From Adenophora triphylla var. japonica (taxonomy: Eukaryota; Streptophyta; Magnoliopsida; Asterales; Campanulaceae): a stretch of DNA of 64,000 bases. Shown here piece after piece: positions 22,501 through 32,560 of this stretch. The stretch is taken from the NCBI GenBank assembly GCA_022495995.1, contig JAFEMH010000990.1:1-64000 (forward strand), given 5' to 3'. A model generated the notes under the pieces. The model was given only the letters and a program-made list of their open reading frames with translations. It ran no database searches and was not told where the DNA came from. Within the stretch, counting starts at the first letter, position 1. Each line of letters opens with the position of its first letter. Position numbers and translations under genes: made by a program.

Positions 22501-25494
22501 TCCAGGAACAAAAGCTCATCGATGACTCCACTGCCAAATTTGATTTCATTAAGTCTAGGCAGCACCTCAAAAGTCGCCTCTGTTGAAACAACCAGAGAAA
22601 GAACAGAATGAGCATTAGAAATTTGCAGTGCCTGTTCTGCTCTAAGAATGATTGCAAGAGCAAGTGCAAGCTCTTCAAATGCATTTAATCTAATAAGAGT
22701 TTCTATAGGAACAAAAGACTATACTACACCAACAAAAGAAGCCCTTTACATCATCATATATTACATAATCATAATTGAGCATAGAATTCAACTAATAATT
22801 CTGAGCTTAAACGTCCATGCACATAAGGAAATCACATATGACCATTACTTTGAATTTTTCCTAGGGATCTGAACCCCTGACTATGGATCTCCCTGCCTTT
22901 CACAGTCTAGATTGCATTATTGTATGGGGCTATGCAATCTCGCCCTTTACGTAACCAAAGGCAGGGAGGACAATGTTAGGAACCCAATTTGTTTTCCTAG
23001 TTCTCGTGTATATAGACATATCCACTTAGTAATCGGTGTTTCTTGGGTGTATATATTTTCAACCATTCTTTAGAAAATGCAGACTTTGTATTGCATCGAA
23101 ATTGGGTAACTTAAAGCCTTAATCTAAACCAAATCATCAAACCATCAAAATTATGTTACTATCGGCTAAATGTTTTCTGGTCCACGGTCATGCTAAAGTA
23201 CACCTGGTACTATTTACATTTACTAAGGAGTAAGGACTATCAGACCTCCAACATGTACACATCACTGATTGCAACTTATGATTGATTCAGTGGACTAAAT
23301 ATTGAGCATTCATTTTAAGAATGTGTAGGGGGTCAACTGTGGGAACTTCAACACGCACCTGAAATTTACCCTTGTGAATTTGTGAGACACCACTCATGAT
23401 TTGGGTCACAAACCATTTCAGGCAAGAGTTGAGACACAACGTTACAGTCTATAGATAGGCAGTCAGATCTAGCCTAATGGAATATCAGCTAATTTTCCAA
23501 CATGAATAGATCCTTAATGGAAGGGGAGCCTTGGCGCACCGATTGAGGGGTTGCCGTGTGACCCTGAGGTCACGGGTTCAAGTCATGAAAGCAGCCTCTT
23601 GGTAAGGTTTGCCTACATTTCACACTTGTGGTGGAGACCCTTCTCCGGACCCTCGCTAGCAGGGATGCTTTGGTGCACGAGGGTGCCCTTTTTTTAATAG
23701 ATCCTCACGACATAGCTAGAATGTAAGCATTAAGCTTACTCCGAATTACATACATAAATATACTTCAATAATTCTCCTTTCTGCAGCAATTTATCTCGGT
23801 AAAGTTAAAAGTAAGCACATATGCACAACTCAATATGGAGAAGTAACTGCACATAATTCATACTCGTTTCATACTTCACACTGAATATTCTTCACATATC
23901 ACCAAGACGAGCAATAAGGCACATTTCAAAACAAGCTATAAGTTGCGAGAACCTGAAACTGCTATGGTAAATAAGTAATGACTCTTACCAAATCCCCTTC
24001 CAGATTTTGACCCACAAATCTCACATCGCCATGCGTCCTGATCAAATAAAATGAGGGAGAGTGAATTGTTTGTGAACAATACTTGTGTATTCAATATAAT
24101 AGCAAATTAATTTATCAAATGAGATTTTTCATCTATAACAAACTGACAGCAATTCTAGAAAGGAATCGCATAAATATAAGGGAAGAGGGGATAAATGCCT
24201 ACTAACTGGAGTTTAACTAGCAAGAAACTATCTTTTGAAATAAGAAAGTACATATTGCAAAGAATTTGCAGGACCGTGCTAGTATGGTATGGAGAAAATA
24301 AAAATGCTAACCATTGCTGCCTGTGGGAATACGCCAAGAGAGTGATGCCCTACATTATCATACAAGGACAAGCACCACCTTTTCTTAGCCCGGGGAGAAA
24401 AGTATTCTGATACAAACTTCCTCCAGTAGGCAATAGGATTATCCTGTTAAATAGATAAATAACATAACATGGTAAAATATAATAGTAGGTGAGCTTCGAA
24501 TATATTGAATTCAAAAATCCTTGTACAAAAAAAGTGAGTTATTTAGACATCTACTCACAGCAGGACGTTGTCGCTGATGGTACAGGTATTGCATCAGTCG
24601 TCGAGAACACACACTATCGCCACCACCACCATCATAGGGGCGCTTCGCAGGCAGCATGCTCTGTTGCTGAAGCTGTCTCAACTGCAATTGCTGTTGTTGT
24701 TGTTGTTGCTGCTGCTGTTGCAGCAAGTGAGCTCGCTGCACAGGTGGCATAGACTGCAGTATTTGCTGCTGTTGATGTCGTAGTCTCTGCTGCAGCATCA
24801 AAGCTTGCAACTGGGGATTAGGGGATTGCAACTGCATGGAGTCTCGCCTTTGCATATACTGATGAAAAGCCTGTTGTTCCATAATATCTTCATGCTTAAT
24901 ATCCAGCCGAGGTTTCTTTTGCAAATGGGTTATACTGTCAGGGTCCTGCATGAAGGACCCAGAAACTCTTGAACCATTCAGAAGTGAAGCCTGTCCATTT
25001 CTTGGAGGAGGCAAGGATGTGGCAGATGAAGCCCCTTGACGGGGATGGCCCTGCTGCACCTGATGGGAGTTTGGATCATGATTAGAGCTCTGTGGCATTC
25101 CCGAAGGGCCATCTATAACTGAAGACCCAGATATACTAATATTATTGGAAGAAAACGACATGGGTGATGCAGGCAATCGCATGTAAGATTCATTGTTGAT
25201 GCTGGCACTTCTCTGGAGGCGAGGACCTCCTGAAAGTCCCGAGTTGGCATCTGTAACCAACGAACTTGCCCCAACACTAGGTCCTGAGCTTGCAACGCTG
25301 TTCAAAACTGTATTGCTCACATCCCCAGAAACCGGAACCATGTTGGAACGAATATTCCCAGGAATTGAATTTGACGAGTTCCCGAAGGAACTTAAATGAG
25401 AGGTACCAGCAACCTGAGATTGCCCATCTCCTTGGAAAAAGATGCCTGAACTTGATGAAGAATGAGTCATCCCACCCACACGAGAAGGCCCCAT
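19573..25494 (-). CDS. SLK2: SEUSS-like transcriptional co-regulator (SLK)
   Basis: Nine coding exons on the - strand: 25494-24559, 24443-24312, 24037-23989, 22579-22365, 22289-22221, 21983-21883, 21683-21590, 21497-21428, 20489-19573. All junctions are GT-AG with matching phase, total 860 aa. The N-terminus has SSSSSGIFFQGDGQSQ and ESYMRLPASPMSFSSNNISI, then a Gln-rich stretch. The LIM-binding (Ldb1-type) domain starts near residue 300 (RRLMQYLYHQRQRP) and continues through WRKFVSEYFSPRAKKRWC-like, LPRLNEIKFGSGV, AVQESVYEQLRVVREG and ILSWEFCAQRHEELLPRR. The C-terminus is rich in N, S and Q and ends GYGWKA. In Arabidopsis SEU/SLK proteins partner with LEUNIG-type corepressors in the nucleus during embryo, meristem and flower development. 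The ATG at 25494 is chosen because the open frame upstream has no ATG before a stop in the leader. The SLK2 name is by overall resemblance; SLK1/3 cannot be excluded. Confidence 0.93.
22889..22968 (-). repeat. Intronic fold-back, 80 bp
   Basis: CTCCCTGCCTTT (22889-22900) pairs perfectly with AAAGGCAGGGAG (22957-22968). Inside, AGATTGCA (22909-22916) pairs with TGCAATCT (22933-22940). This gives a two-part hairpin in the large third coding intron of the SLK-like gene. It could be a tiny MITE or a structured intronic RNA. No target duplication was identified. Confidence 0.7.
23515..23695 (+). mobile_element. Au-type SINE
   Basis: GGGGAGCCTTGGCGCACCG (A-box region) and GAGGTCACGGGTTCAAGTC (B box) are the tRNA-derived RNA polymerase III promoter. 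The 3' part has TCCGGACCC and ends GGGTGCCC followed by a T run, as in the widespread Au SINE family. A 10-bp target duplication AATAGATCCT lies at 23505-23514 and 23696-23705. The copy sits in the third coding intron of the SLK-like gene, antisense to it. Confidence 0.85.
24691..24723 (-). repeat. Polyglutamine tract of SLK (11 Gln codons)
   Basis: Mixed CAA/CAG codons encode 11 consecutive Gln in the first coding exon, inside a longer Gln/Leu-rich region that precedes the LIM-binding domain. Such tracts are usual in SEU/SLK proteins and vary in length between alleles. Confidence 0.9.
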
Positions 25495-25974
25495 TTGCGG
25501 CACAGCCGCTTGCTGCCCAGAAGCCAAGTAGTTATCCAGCGCCACAGCTTTCTGCTAATTTAAAAAACAATAATCAACCAGTAGGCTGAAACCAACCTAA
25601 GATAACTCAAATAAAACCCTAATCTCGATAAGAAGAACCCCAAAACTATCAATGCAAGCTCCAGTGTATCAAAAAATACAAAAAGCCAACACAAAAGTAT
25701 TTCTTATCAGGAATATCGGTAATTTCACAGAGAAATCAGTCCAATCTTGGAAAAAAATGACCTTCAAGGGTTTTCGCCTACCTAGGTCAAATTTTAGGGA
25801 ACCGAACAGCAACATTAAATATAATCAATTGAAATTCGGATGACAACCGAATTGCCAAGAATCGATATAACTCGTTCGGTTTACCAAGAATGGGAAAAAT
25901 CGGTGGGATCATCACCGAGATGACACGGCGAGCTCGCCGAAAAACGAGTGAATTGAAATAAAAATCAGAAATAC

Positions 25975-26272
25975 CTGTTGGGGTCCAATCTCAACACTTA
26001 ACCAGCTACTCTGTATGCGATTCAGGAGGATTCAATCGCCTTTCACGCATTAATCTTTTCCCCATCTTCTATTTTCCGCTCTCTCTGCTTCTCTGTCATC
26101 CCTAAAATCGGTAGATCTGAAAGAGCCCGGCCGTGTTCTGCCTTTGATTCTCCGGCGTCCTGTAGCTATCCAACGGCGATAGAGCCTCGCCGTCTCAGTC
26201 TCTCTCTCTCCTGGTTCGGTGCTTAAATCTCTTGGTTTCTCGTACTCTCTCTCTCTCTCCTCTCAATTTTGG
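25975..26272 (-). other. 5' non-coding exon of the SLK-like gene
   Basis: On the - strand the leader ends at CCCCAACAG/GTATTT (25975/25974). The matching acceptor TTAGCAG is at about 25552. The leader is rich in CT/GA repeats (26195-26265). The frame leading to the coding exon has a TGA in this exon and no ATG after it, which supports the downstream start. The left transcription limit is inferred from the TATA box. Confidence 0.65.
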
Positions 26273-26302
26273 TTCTTCCTTTTTCCTCTCCCTCGGCCTC
26301 TC

Positions 26303-26309
26303 TTATATA
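26303..26309 (-). promoter_or_regulatory. TATA box of the SLK-like gene
   Basis: On the - strand the sequence AAATATATAAGAG places TATATAA about 30 bases upstream of the CT-rich leader. Position relative to the gene fits. No transcript evidence is available. Confidence 0.5.
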
Positions 26310-26419
26310 TTTACACAAGATTTTGGGGAAACTAGTTTCTCCTTAAGTTATAGAAAGTCGCATTTATAAGCGTTTAAATCTCCTCCGTCACCTTCACTGA
26401 TTAATTTCCATTTTTTGGG

Positions 26420-26655
26420 TCGTCACTTCACTTGTCCAAAATAAAAAAGAATATTCACTATTCCCTCCACTCATTCTCTCTCCTACTTCACTTTTACACT
26501 CACAACATTTCTCTCCTGTATTCCCACTCATTCTCTCTCCTATTTAATTCTTCATACTCACAACATTTAACTTTTTCTCTTTCTTACATCACTTTTCCTT
26601 AATTTCTACACCCAAAAAGTTGGTGCCAAGTGAACAGGGACGGAGGGAGTATTCG
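26420..26655. mobile_element. Stowaway-like MITE, one clear end
   Basis: The right end has GGGACGGAGGGAGTAT. The body shows two copies of CTCATTCTCTCTCCTA and CACTCACAACATTT, the complementary form of the purine-rich body of other family members. The left end is degraded. It lies just upstream of the SLK-like promoter. Confidence 0.5.
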
Positions 26656-27030
26656 CTAACTACTTGCAAGTAGAAAAAAAGTGAACTTTTTATAATTTAT
26701 GAAGAAACTAGTTTCTCCCAAAACTTGCTCATATATTTAATCGAATGTTTTCTTCTTATTTTTTTTATTTTTTTTTCTATTTTTGAGAATTTAGTAATCC
26801 TTAATGACAAAAAAAACATGTTTTTTACTAAGAATAATTTTTTTTTAAAGTAATATTCATATAAGAACGGAGAAAATAATTTAATGTAAATTTGGTTTTT
26901 AATTAGAAATAAATTTGAAAAAAAAAGAATAACATTTAGAAAGAGAGAGTAATTTAATGTAATTTTGATTTTTATCCTACATGTATACTCTTGTGACATA
27001 CTCCATCTATACCTAAATGGGTCAACATTA
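26656..27030. other. AT-rich DNA, no gene
   Basis: Extremely A/T-rich, with homopolymer runs. The open frame on the - strand here has the composition of random AT sequence and is not accepted as a gene. Confidence 0.6.
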
Positions 27031-28166
27031 ACGGTGTGCTCTCGAGTTTTATTTTGGAAGGAAAGGAAAAAAAAGGAAGAAAATGAGGATGATTTCCTTC
27101 CTAGGGTGTGCTCCCGAATTTTTTTTAGGAAGGAAAGGAAAGAAAATGGGAGAAAATGGAGGCCTCATTTTCTTCCTATCCAATCCTCCCAAATGTGGGA
27201 GGAAATGAAAGGAAAGAAAATGATTCAAATGAGCTTTTGTGTTATTTCTATTTTATCCTCATAAATAAATACTCTTTTTTTATTTCATTAAGATTATAAC
27301 TATAATTTTACATTTTTCCTTCCCTTTTCCTCAGAACTCGGGAGCACCTATGGGAGATTTTAATTTTCTTCCATTTCCTTTCCTCCCCTTTCCTTTTCTT
27401 CCCTTTCCTTCCCTTTCTCTCCCTAAAAATCTCGGGAGCACACCCTAAGGGTCCGCTCCCGAGTTTTGCAGGGGGAGGACGGGAGGGGAAGGGAAGGGAG
27501 GGGAAGTGAAGGGAGGGGGAGGAAATGGCGGCAACATTTCCTTTCCTCCCAATCCGCCCACTCACGAGAGGATTGAAATGGAAGGAAATGAGGCCTCCAT
27601 TTCCTTCTCTTTTCTCGCTCAAAAAAATTCAGGAGCACGCCATGGGAGGAAATGAGCTCCCATTTCCTCCCTTTTCCTTCCCTTCACCTCCATTTTTAGA
27701 CTCGGGAGCGAACCCTAAGGGTCCATACCAGAGTTTTTAAAGGGGAGAAGAAAAAGGGAAGGGAAAAAAGAGGGGAAGAGAAAGGTAAGGGAGAGAAGAG
27801 TAAGGGAAAAAAGAGGAGGGGGAGAGGATTCAATAATTTATTGAAATATTCCTGGGTTTAGGAAGAATTATGAAGAAAAAAAATTGAATTATATTTGTAC
27901 CTTTAATGAAAGAAAGAGAGAAAGATATACTTGAGGGGTAAATTGGTTTAACCAAAAAATTTATAAAATTTCATTTTCTTTCAATTTCTCTCATTATTTT
28001 TAGGAGGATTGTGTTGGAGATAAAATTAAAAAAAAAAAATCACTCCTTTTCTTTCTACTGCCTTTCCAAAAAAAAAAATCGAGAGCAATTTTAGCAAGGA
28101 AAATATATTAAATTTTCTTTCATTTTCTTTCCTTTCTCTCATTTTAAAACTCGGGAGCACACCCTA
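27031..28166. mobile_element. Cluster of palindromic MITEs joined end to end
   Basis: The terminus AGGGTGTGCTCCCGAG and its inverse CTCGGGAGCACACCCT recur at 27101, 27431-27463, 27701-27733 and 28150. At 27431-27463 and 27701-27733 two termini meet back to back and share ACCCTAAGGGT. This defines three units: about 27101-27447, 27447-27717 and 27717-28166. Bodies are GGAAGGGAAGG / CCTTCCCTTTCC purine-pyrimidine tracts that also pair. A further partial terminus is at 27032, and degenerate internal ones are near 27331 and 27628. There is no coding capacity. Superfamily is uncertain. Confidence 0.65.
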
Positions 28167-28296
28167 AATGATTTATTGAATTGTTTTCAGTTTCTTTTCT
28201 TCGCAATGTTTTTTAGCGTCTTGACCAATACTCAAAAAAAATTGAATCTATGTCCTTGTAATAAAATTCAGGGTGCGAATATATTTAATACTAGTA

Positions 28297-28363
28297 AAAG
28301 TCCGTGTCCGAGGACGCGTGTTTTTTTTAAGGGCAAAATGGAAAAGGGACAATTTAGTGAGGA
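28297..28363 (-). mobile_element. Helitron-like 3' end, split by the copia element
   Basis: On the - strand the sequence reads a GC-rich hairpin (CGCGTCC-CTC-GGACACG), then ACTTTT and ACTAG followed by T, as at a Helitron 3' terminus. The body would lie to the right. It is interrupted at 28364 by the copia insertion and would continue after 38256. The 5' TC end was not located. Confidence 0.4.
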
Positions 28364-28987
28364 TGAAAGAAATGGAGCGGCTAGGAAGTTCACAGGAACC
28401 AGATGTGAGTCCTGATGCTATCGCACCAGTACTAGCACAACAGAGAAATGCAGCGGAAATTAAATAAAGACAACGAAACACACAAGGATTTAAACACTTA
28501 TCTACAGCAAAATGTTGTAGACAATAAACTTCTCTTATTAAATCACTTTCGAATTGATTACAAAATGTAAACTAAGAGAATGACTAAATCAATAAAGAGA
28601 ACTCTCACTAAAACAAAACTCCTCTAAGCCTGAAATCCTTCAGCCTTTTGGAGTATTAAAATCGTGTCCTGTACACTGTCTTGGCTCTTGTATTTATAGC
28701 CAAGGAGGTTAGTGCTAATGGGTAAGGATAAGCTTTTGATGAAGAGCTTTGATCCATATCTTCAATCTCTTCAACCTTCTTTATCACTTTAAGCCTTCAT
28801 TTATCCATATGAGAGTCCTAGAAAATAACCAAAACAATACTAAAAAGATAATAAATTTCGGTTAATAGGTTAGTAATAATAAAAATCAAATATAAAATAT
28901 TTACATAATTTAAATATAAAGAAAGTAACAAAACATAATTAAGTCAACCTTTTTGACTTGGTCACGTGTGATGCTATCACACTTTCA
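28364..28987 (-). repeat. 3' LTR of the copia element
   Basis: Reads TGAAAG...CTTTCA on either strand, 624 bp. On the - strand it carries the TATA sequence CTATAAATAC. It pairs with the copy at 37633-38256. Confidence 0.95.
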
Positions 28988-29003
28988 ATCTTCCCCTGTT
29001 TTT
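28988..29003 (-). other. Polypurine tract of the copia element
   Basis: On the - strand AACAGGGGAAGAT directly precedes TGAAAG, the start of the 3' LTR. This is the expected plus-strand primer site. Confidence 0.8.
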
Positions 29004-29290
29004 GTTGCTTTCTGTTCAAAAACAAATCTCAAGAACAACATATTTTAATCACAATATAAGCTAAAAAATAATCACTCACAAGATATGAAATGGAGAGCTC
29101 GAACGATCCCCCTAAATACTAGCTATTAAAAACCAACAAACCACCATGTTCAACATGTCCAGAACAAACCAAAACAAACCAAACCAAAGCAAAAACAACC
29201 AAACCAGAGCAAAAAAAAAAAAACAAATATCACCATTGTTCCTAACACACACGAAATTAAAAATTGTTTATAAAAACATCATAAACCCCT

Positions 29291-31504
29291 TCAGAAAAAA
29301 GTCCTGCTCCAGTTCAGATTTGGATTCTCATTCATTTCAGCTTGTGTTTTCGCAAGAAGCTCCCACTTGAAATCATGACTGACTTCTTCATAAACACGAC
29401 TTGAGCTAGCTCCCCCTTTTTGATCAGAAAGCGCATCCCTTGCAGCTAACAATTTGTTCCTTCTTGCAGAGACTTCCTTGAACTGTACCCTTGTATTGAG
29501 CATCCACCTTTCCAAAAACTTGATTTCATCAGAGAGTACTTTTACTTGGTCCACAGGTGATGCTGGGGATGATGTACGCACATCGTCAGTAGCATTAGCA
29601 GGTTCCTCTTCATCAACATCTTGAGCATCTATTACTGGATCATCAGGGAATGCAACAGGCAAATCTACAGTCCTTGAGGTGCATTCTAACACAGGTTGGA
29701 TATTAAAAGACTCAATCTTCTCAACTGCCCTATCAGATATAAGTATCTCCACTCCTTGTTTCAAGCATAGGCCAGTAATTAAGCATGGAAAAGGAAGGTC
29801 AGAGGGGAAGCTCTTTCTCAGCAAACTGAACAATACTCCCAAAAATAACTTCACCCAAGTTAAACTCTTGACCATTAAAAATCCTATATATTAGGTCAGC
29901 ATGGGGCACGGTTACTATATTCTTATTTGATGTGGGTTTCCAATTGAATGTTGAGATTTTGAAAAGAAAACCACACAGAGAAGTGGGCATGGTACACTTG
30001 AACTGAGTGTGCCATATGGGATCAAGACCATTGGTTATAGAGTTTGCAACATCATTTTTAGGTGCCATGGGAGGAAGTATGTGAGGAGAGGGAGCATGGA
30101 GGAAAATATTGATCATGGCAGGAGAAAGAGAAATGAATTGACCACGAATTTTTATTTTTTCAAAACCAACAGGCCTAGGGTCTTGGATTTCTTGGACAAG
30201 ACTAGCATAAAATTCACTAACAAGAGAGGGATAATAGAAAGTGGGATAAGACACAGAATAAAGTAGACCTTTTTCTTCTAAATACCTTTTCATGCCAACA
30301 TCCTCAAAGGTTTTATCAATGACCCTTTCCACCAAAAACCCCTTTTTCCTAAAGAAGGCAAAATGCTCTTTCACAGATTTTGACATAAATTTTTCAGGTG
30401 AGTGGGGACTTACATTCCTTGAGGATGGTTTAGCTCTTGGGGAATGCTTAGGCTTAGGCAATTCAGCTTTGGAGGAACTGGCCTTCCTTAGGCTCCTTCT
30501 AGGTGAGGATGCAGATGTGAGTACATCTTCAGCAGCATCCTTCTTTTCAGTTTCTAGCTCATCTCTCCCAAGTTTAAAAGTTTCATCTTCAGCTTCATCA
30601 TCATCTGACCTAATGTCAGATGCTTGGGCAGAGATAGACCCAACAGCTTTAGCCTTTGCTGCCTCACCTTTCCCTTGCCTTTCTTCAGGTTCAAGAGGGC
30701 TTGTAGGGGGATATGCTCTGTCTCATCATATTCTTCAACCTCATCACCCTCAGAATGTATTCCAGAATATCAGTTGCCTGGTGAAGACTGAACAGGGGCA
30801 ACTGGAGAGTTTGCAGGAGGAGATGGGGTTGGGGATGCAGTAGCACCTTTGGTAGCACGAGTAGGGGACTGTTGAGGTGTGGAGATCCTACTTGGTGGCA
30901 AATCCCCAGGCAACACAATGACATGAGGGAAGATATCTCCTAGGTCTTGGGCAGCAGATTCCACAATGTCCTCAACTTCCTTCAAATCCTCAAGCTCTAC
31001 AGATTGAGACCTTCTAGACACAACTTTGAATGCCTCAACATCTTCTTCATCAGAATCACTTGAATACACAGTCAAACCACTCACATATTTTCTTTTCTGA
31101 GACAAGGGTTTACCAGACGAGCTTCCAGACCCACTTGCTGCAGAATTCCCCCTTTTTCTCTTCGATCGGTAGGGATCATAATCCTCATCCTCCCCTTCAA
31201 TGAAATCAGGCTCGGCCATGTTAGGGCGTACCTTAGGAGTATACTCTCCCATGTTGGGAAAGAAACCCTTCTGCCTCAGCGACCAATTTGGACCCTTAGC
31301 CATGCCAGCCACAGCACCAATGGCCTTCAAATCCCCAGGGTTGTCGGCGTCAATGGCATTGTCAGCAGCACCAGGGAGCGACATTGAGACCGGGGCAGCA
31401 TCAACATCAGCAAAAAGCTCCACGGCAGCTTCGGTTGGGGCCACCGGAGATGGAGGAGGCGAACGATCGTCAGCCAGAGAAGAAGGTTTGGACGGAGATG
31501 CCAT
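29291..31504 (-). pseudogene. Env-like third reading frame of the copia element
   Basis: Starts at MASPSKPSSLADD (31504) in the same orientation as pol, after a 1-kb spacer. First comes a disordered Ser/Pro/acidic part with GNSAASGSGSSSGK and a KRKR-type basic cluster. A TGA at 30770-30772 interrupts an otherwise continuing acidic frame. A frameshift near 30655 leads to RSLRKASSSKAELPKPKHSP and a folded part (FLVERVIDKTFEDVGMKRY, FISLSPAMINIFLHAP). A second frameshift near 29820 leads to a C-terminal coiled coil (VDQVKVLSDEIKFLERWML). Similar proteins of SIRE-type elements are called env-like, or putative plant transposon protein. I see no convincing signal peptide or membrane anchor, so an envelope function is not supported by this sequence. 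Confidence 0.7.
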
Positions 31505-32560
31505 TTGATTTGGTGAAGACAGAGGAAAAACAGAGAGGGTTTTGGAATTTAGAAGGGTTTGGAAGGTTTAAACAGTGACCGGTGAGGGTTAAAGGCTATG
31601 AGGGTTTTGGTATTTAAGTGATGTGATTGCACTTATTAACTCATACTAGGCTTAGGTTACTGTAGAGACTTATAGTTTAAATTGAACTAAACTAGGATAA
31701 TGGCCAGTCTTGTGGAAGGAGATTAATTAGGATTAATCTCACATTGAGCCAACCGAGTAGAGCTCTAAATTCCCTTGGACTTCTTAGATGATAAAGATAA
31801 ACATAATAAATAAATAAAAAATCTTTTTAGATAATATATCTGCCATAGAGATAAAAAAATCCACATTACTATAACTCCCCCTAAACATATGGACATTTTA
31901 AAAAAACTTATAAGAAATTTTGTTGAGCATAAAATATTTTAACAAAAAATTAATTCGAAGTAGAGAAGCATTTGTTTGAAATTTTCACCAAGGACCAGGT
32001 TGATTAAAATATGTCTAAAAATAATGATGCATAATTTACACACATGTGAAGAATAAATCTCAGTATATGTGTGGCATAATATGTAATTACATCAGGGGAC
32101 GCATTTCCTCTAAGAAAATCAATGAATCAGAATCTTGTCTTGCTTGGCCTCTAGAATGCTTCCACATATAATTTTTTCGTGAAAAAATATACTATGGGTA
32201 GCTTTCACTCTTCAATATTCTCATGGATAGCCCTCTTTCGAATGATCTTATCAATTTGACTCAAACTTTCTCTTGAAATCATTTTGATCACATTGAAATG
32301 ACTTCATACCATGAGTGGAGTAGCTGTTTCCCAATATTTTTTTTTGTTTTTGCATCCACCAAGAGACATCTAGTAACATAAATTTAGAGTCAACTGTTGT
32401 TGACTACTATTTAAGAAGGATTCACAATTCAGAGGGAAAACAAGTCAAAGATGCACTACAAGTGACCACACTAAGATAAATCATGCAATGCATTTTTTTT
32501 TGTTGTGAGTAGTAGTATACTGGTGTTAGATATGATGTGATCACACGGGGGATCAAATCA
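31505..32560 (-). other. Spacer between copia pol and env-like region
   Basis: Non-coding, AT-rich, about 1 kb. In related elements this interval would contain the leader or splice acceptor of a subgenomic message. I could not assign a specific site. Confidence 0.5.

Noticed and set aside
22866..22882. B-box-like GGGTTCAGATCC on the - strand, possible tRNA or SINE
   Set aside because: No A box at a suitable distance and no cloverleaf could be drawn.
24489..24783. + strand frames rich in Leu/Ala/Val opposite the SLK Gln region
   Set aside because: Antisense shadow of CAG/CAA codons.
25495..25553. Upstream extension of the SLK frame
   Set aside because: The frame is open but begins with GTG, and no ATG lies between it and an in-frame TGA in the leader exon, so the ATG at 25494 is preferred.
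27308..27740. Open frames rich in Pro/Ser/Lys in the MITE cluster
   Set aside because: They come from purine/pyrimidine tracts and exist on both strands; no protein-like pattern.
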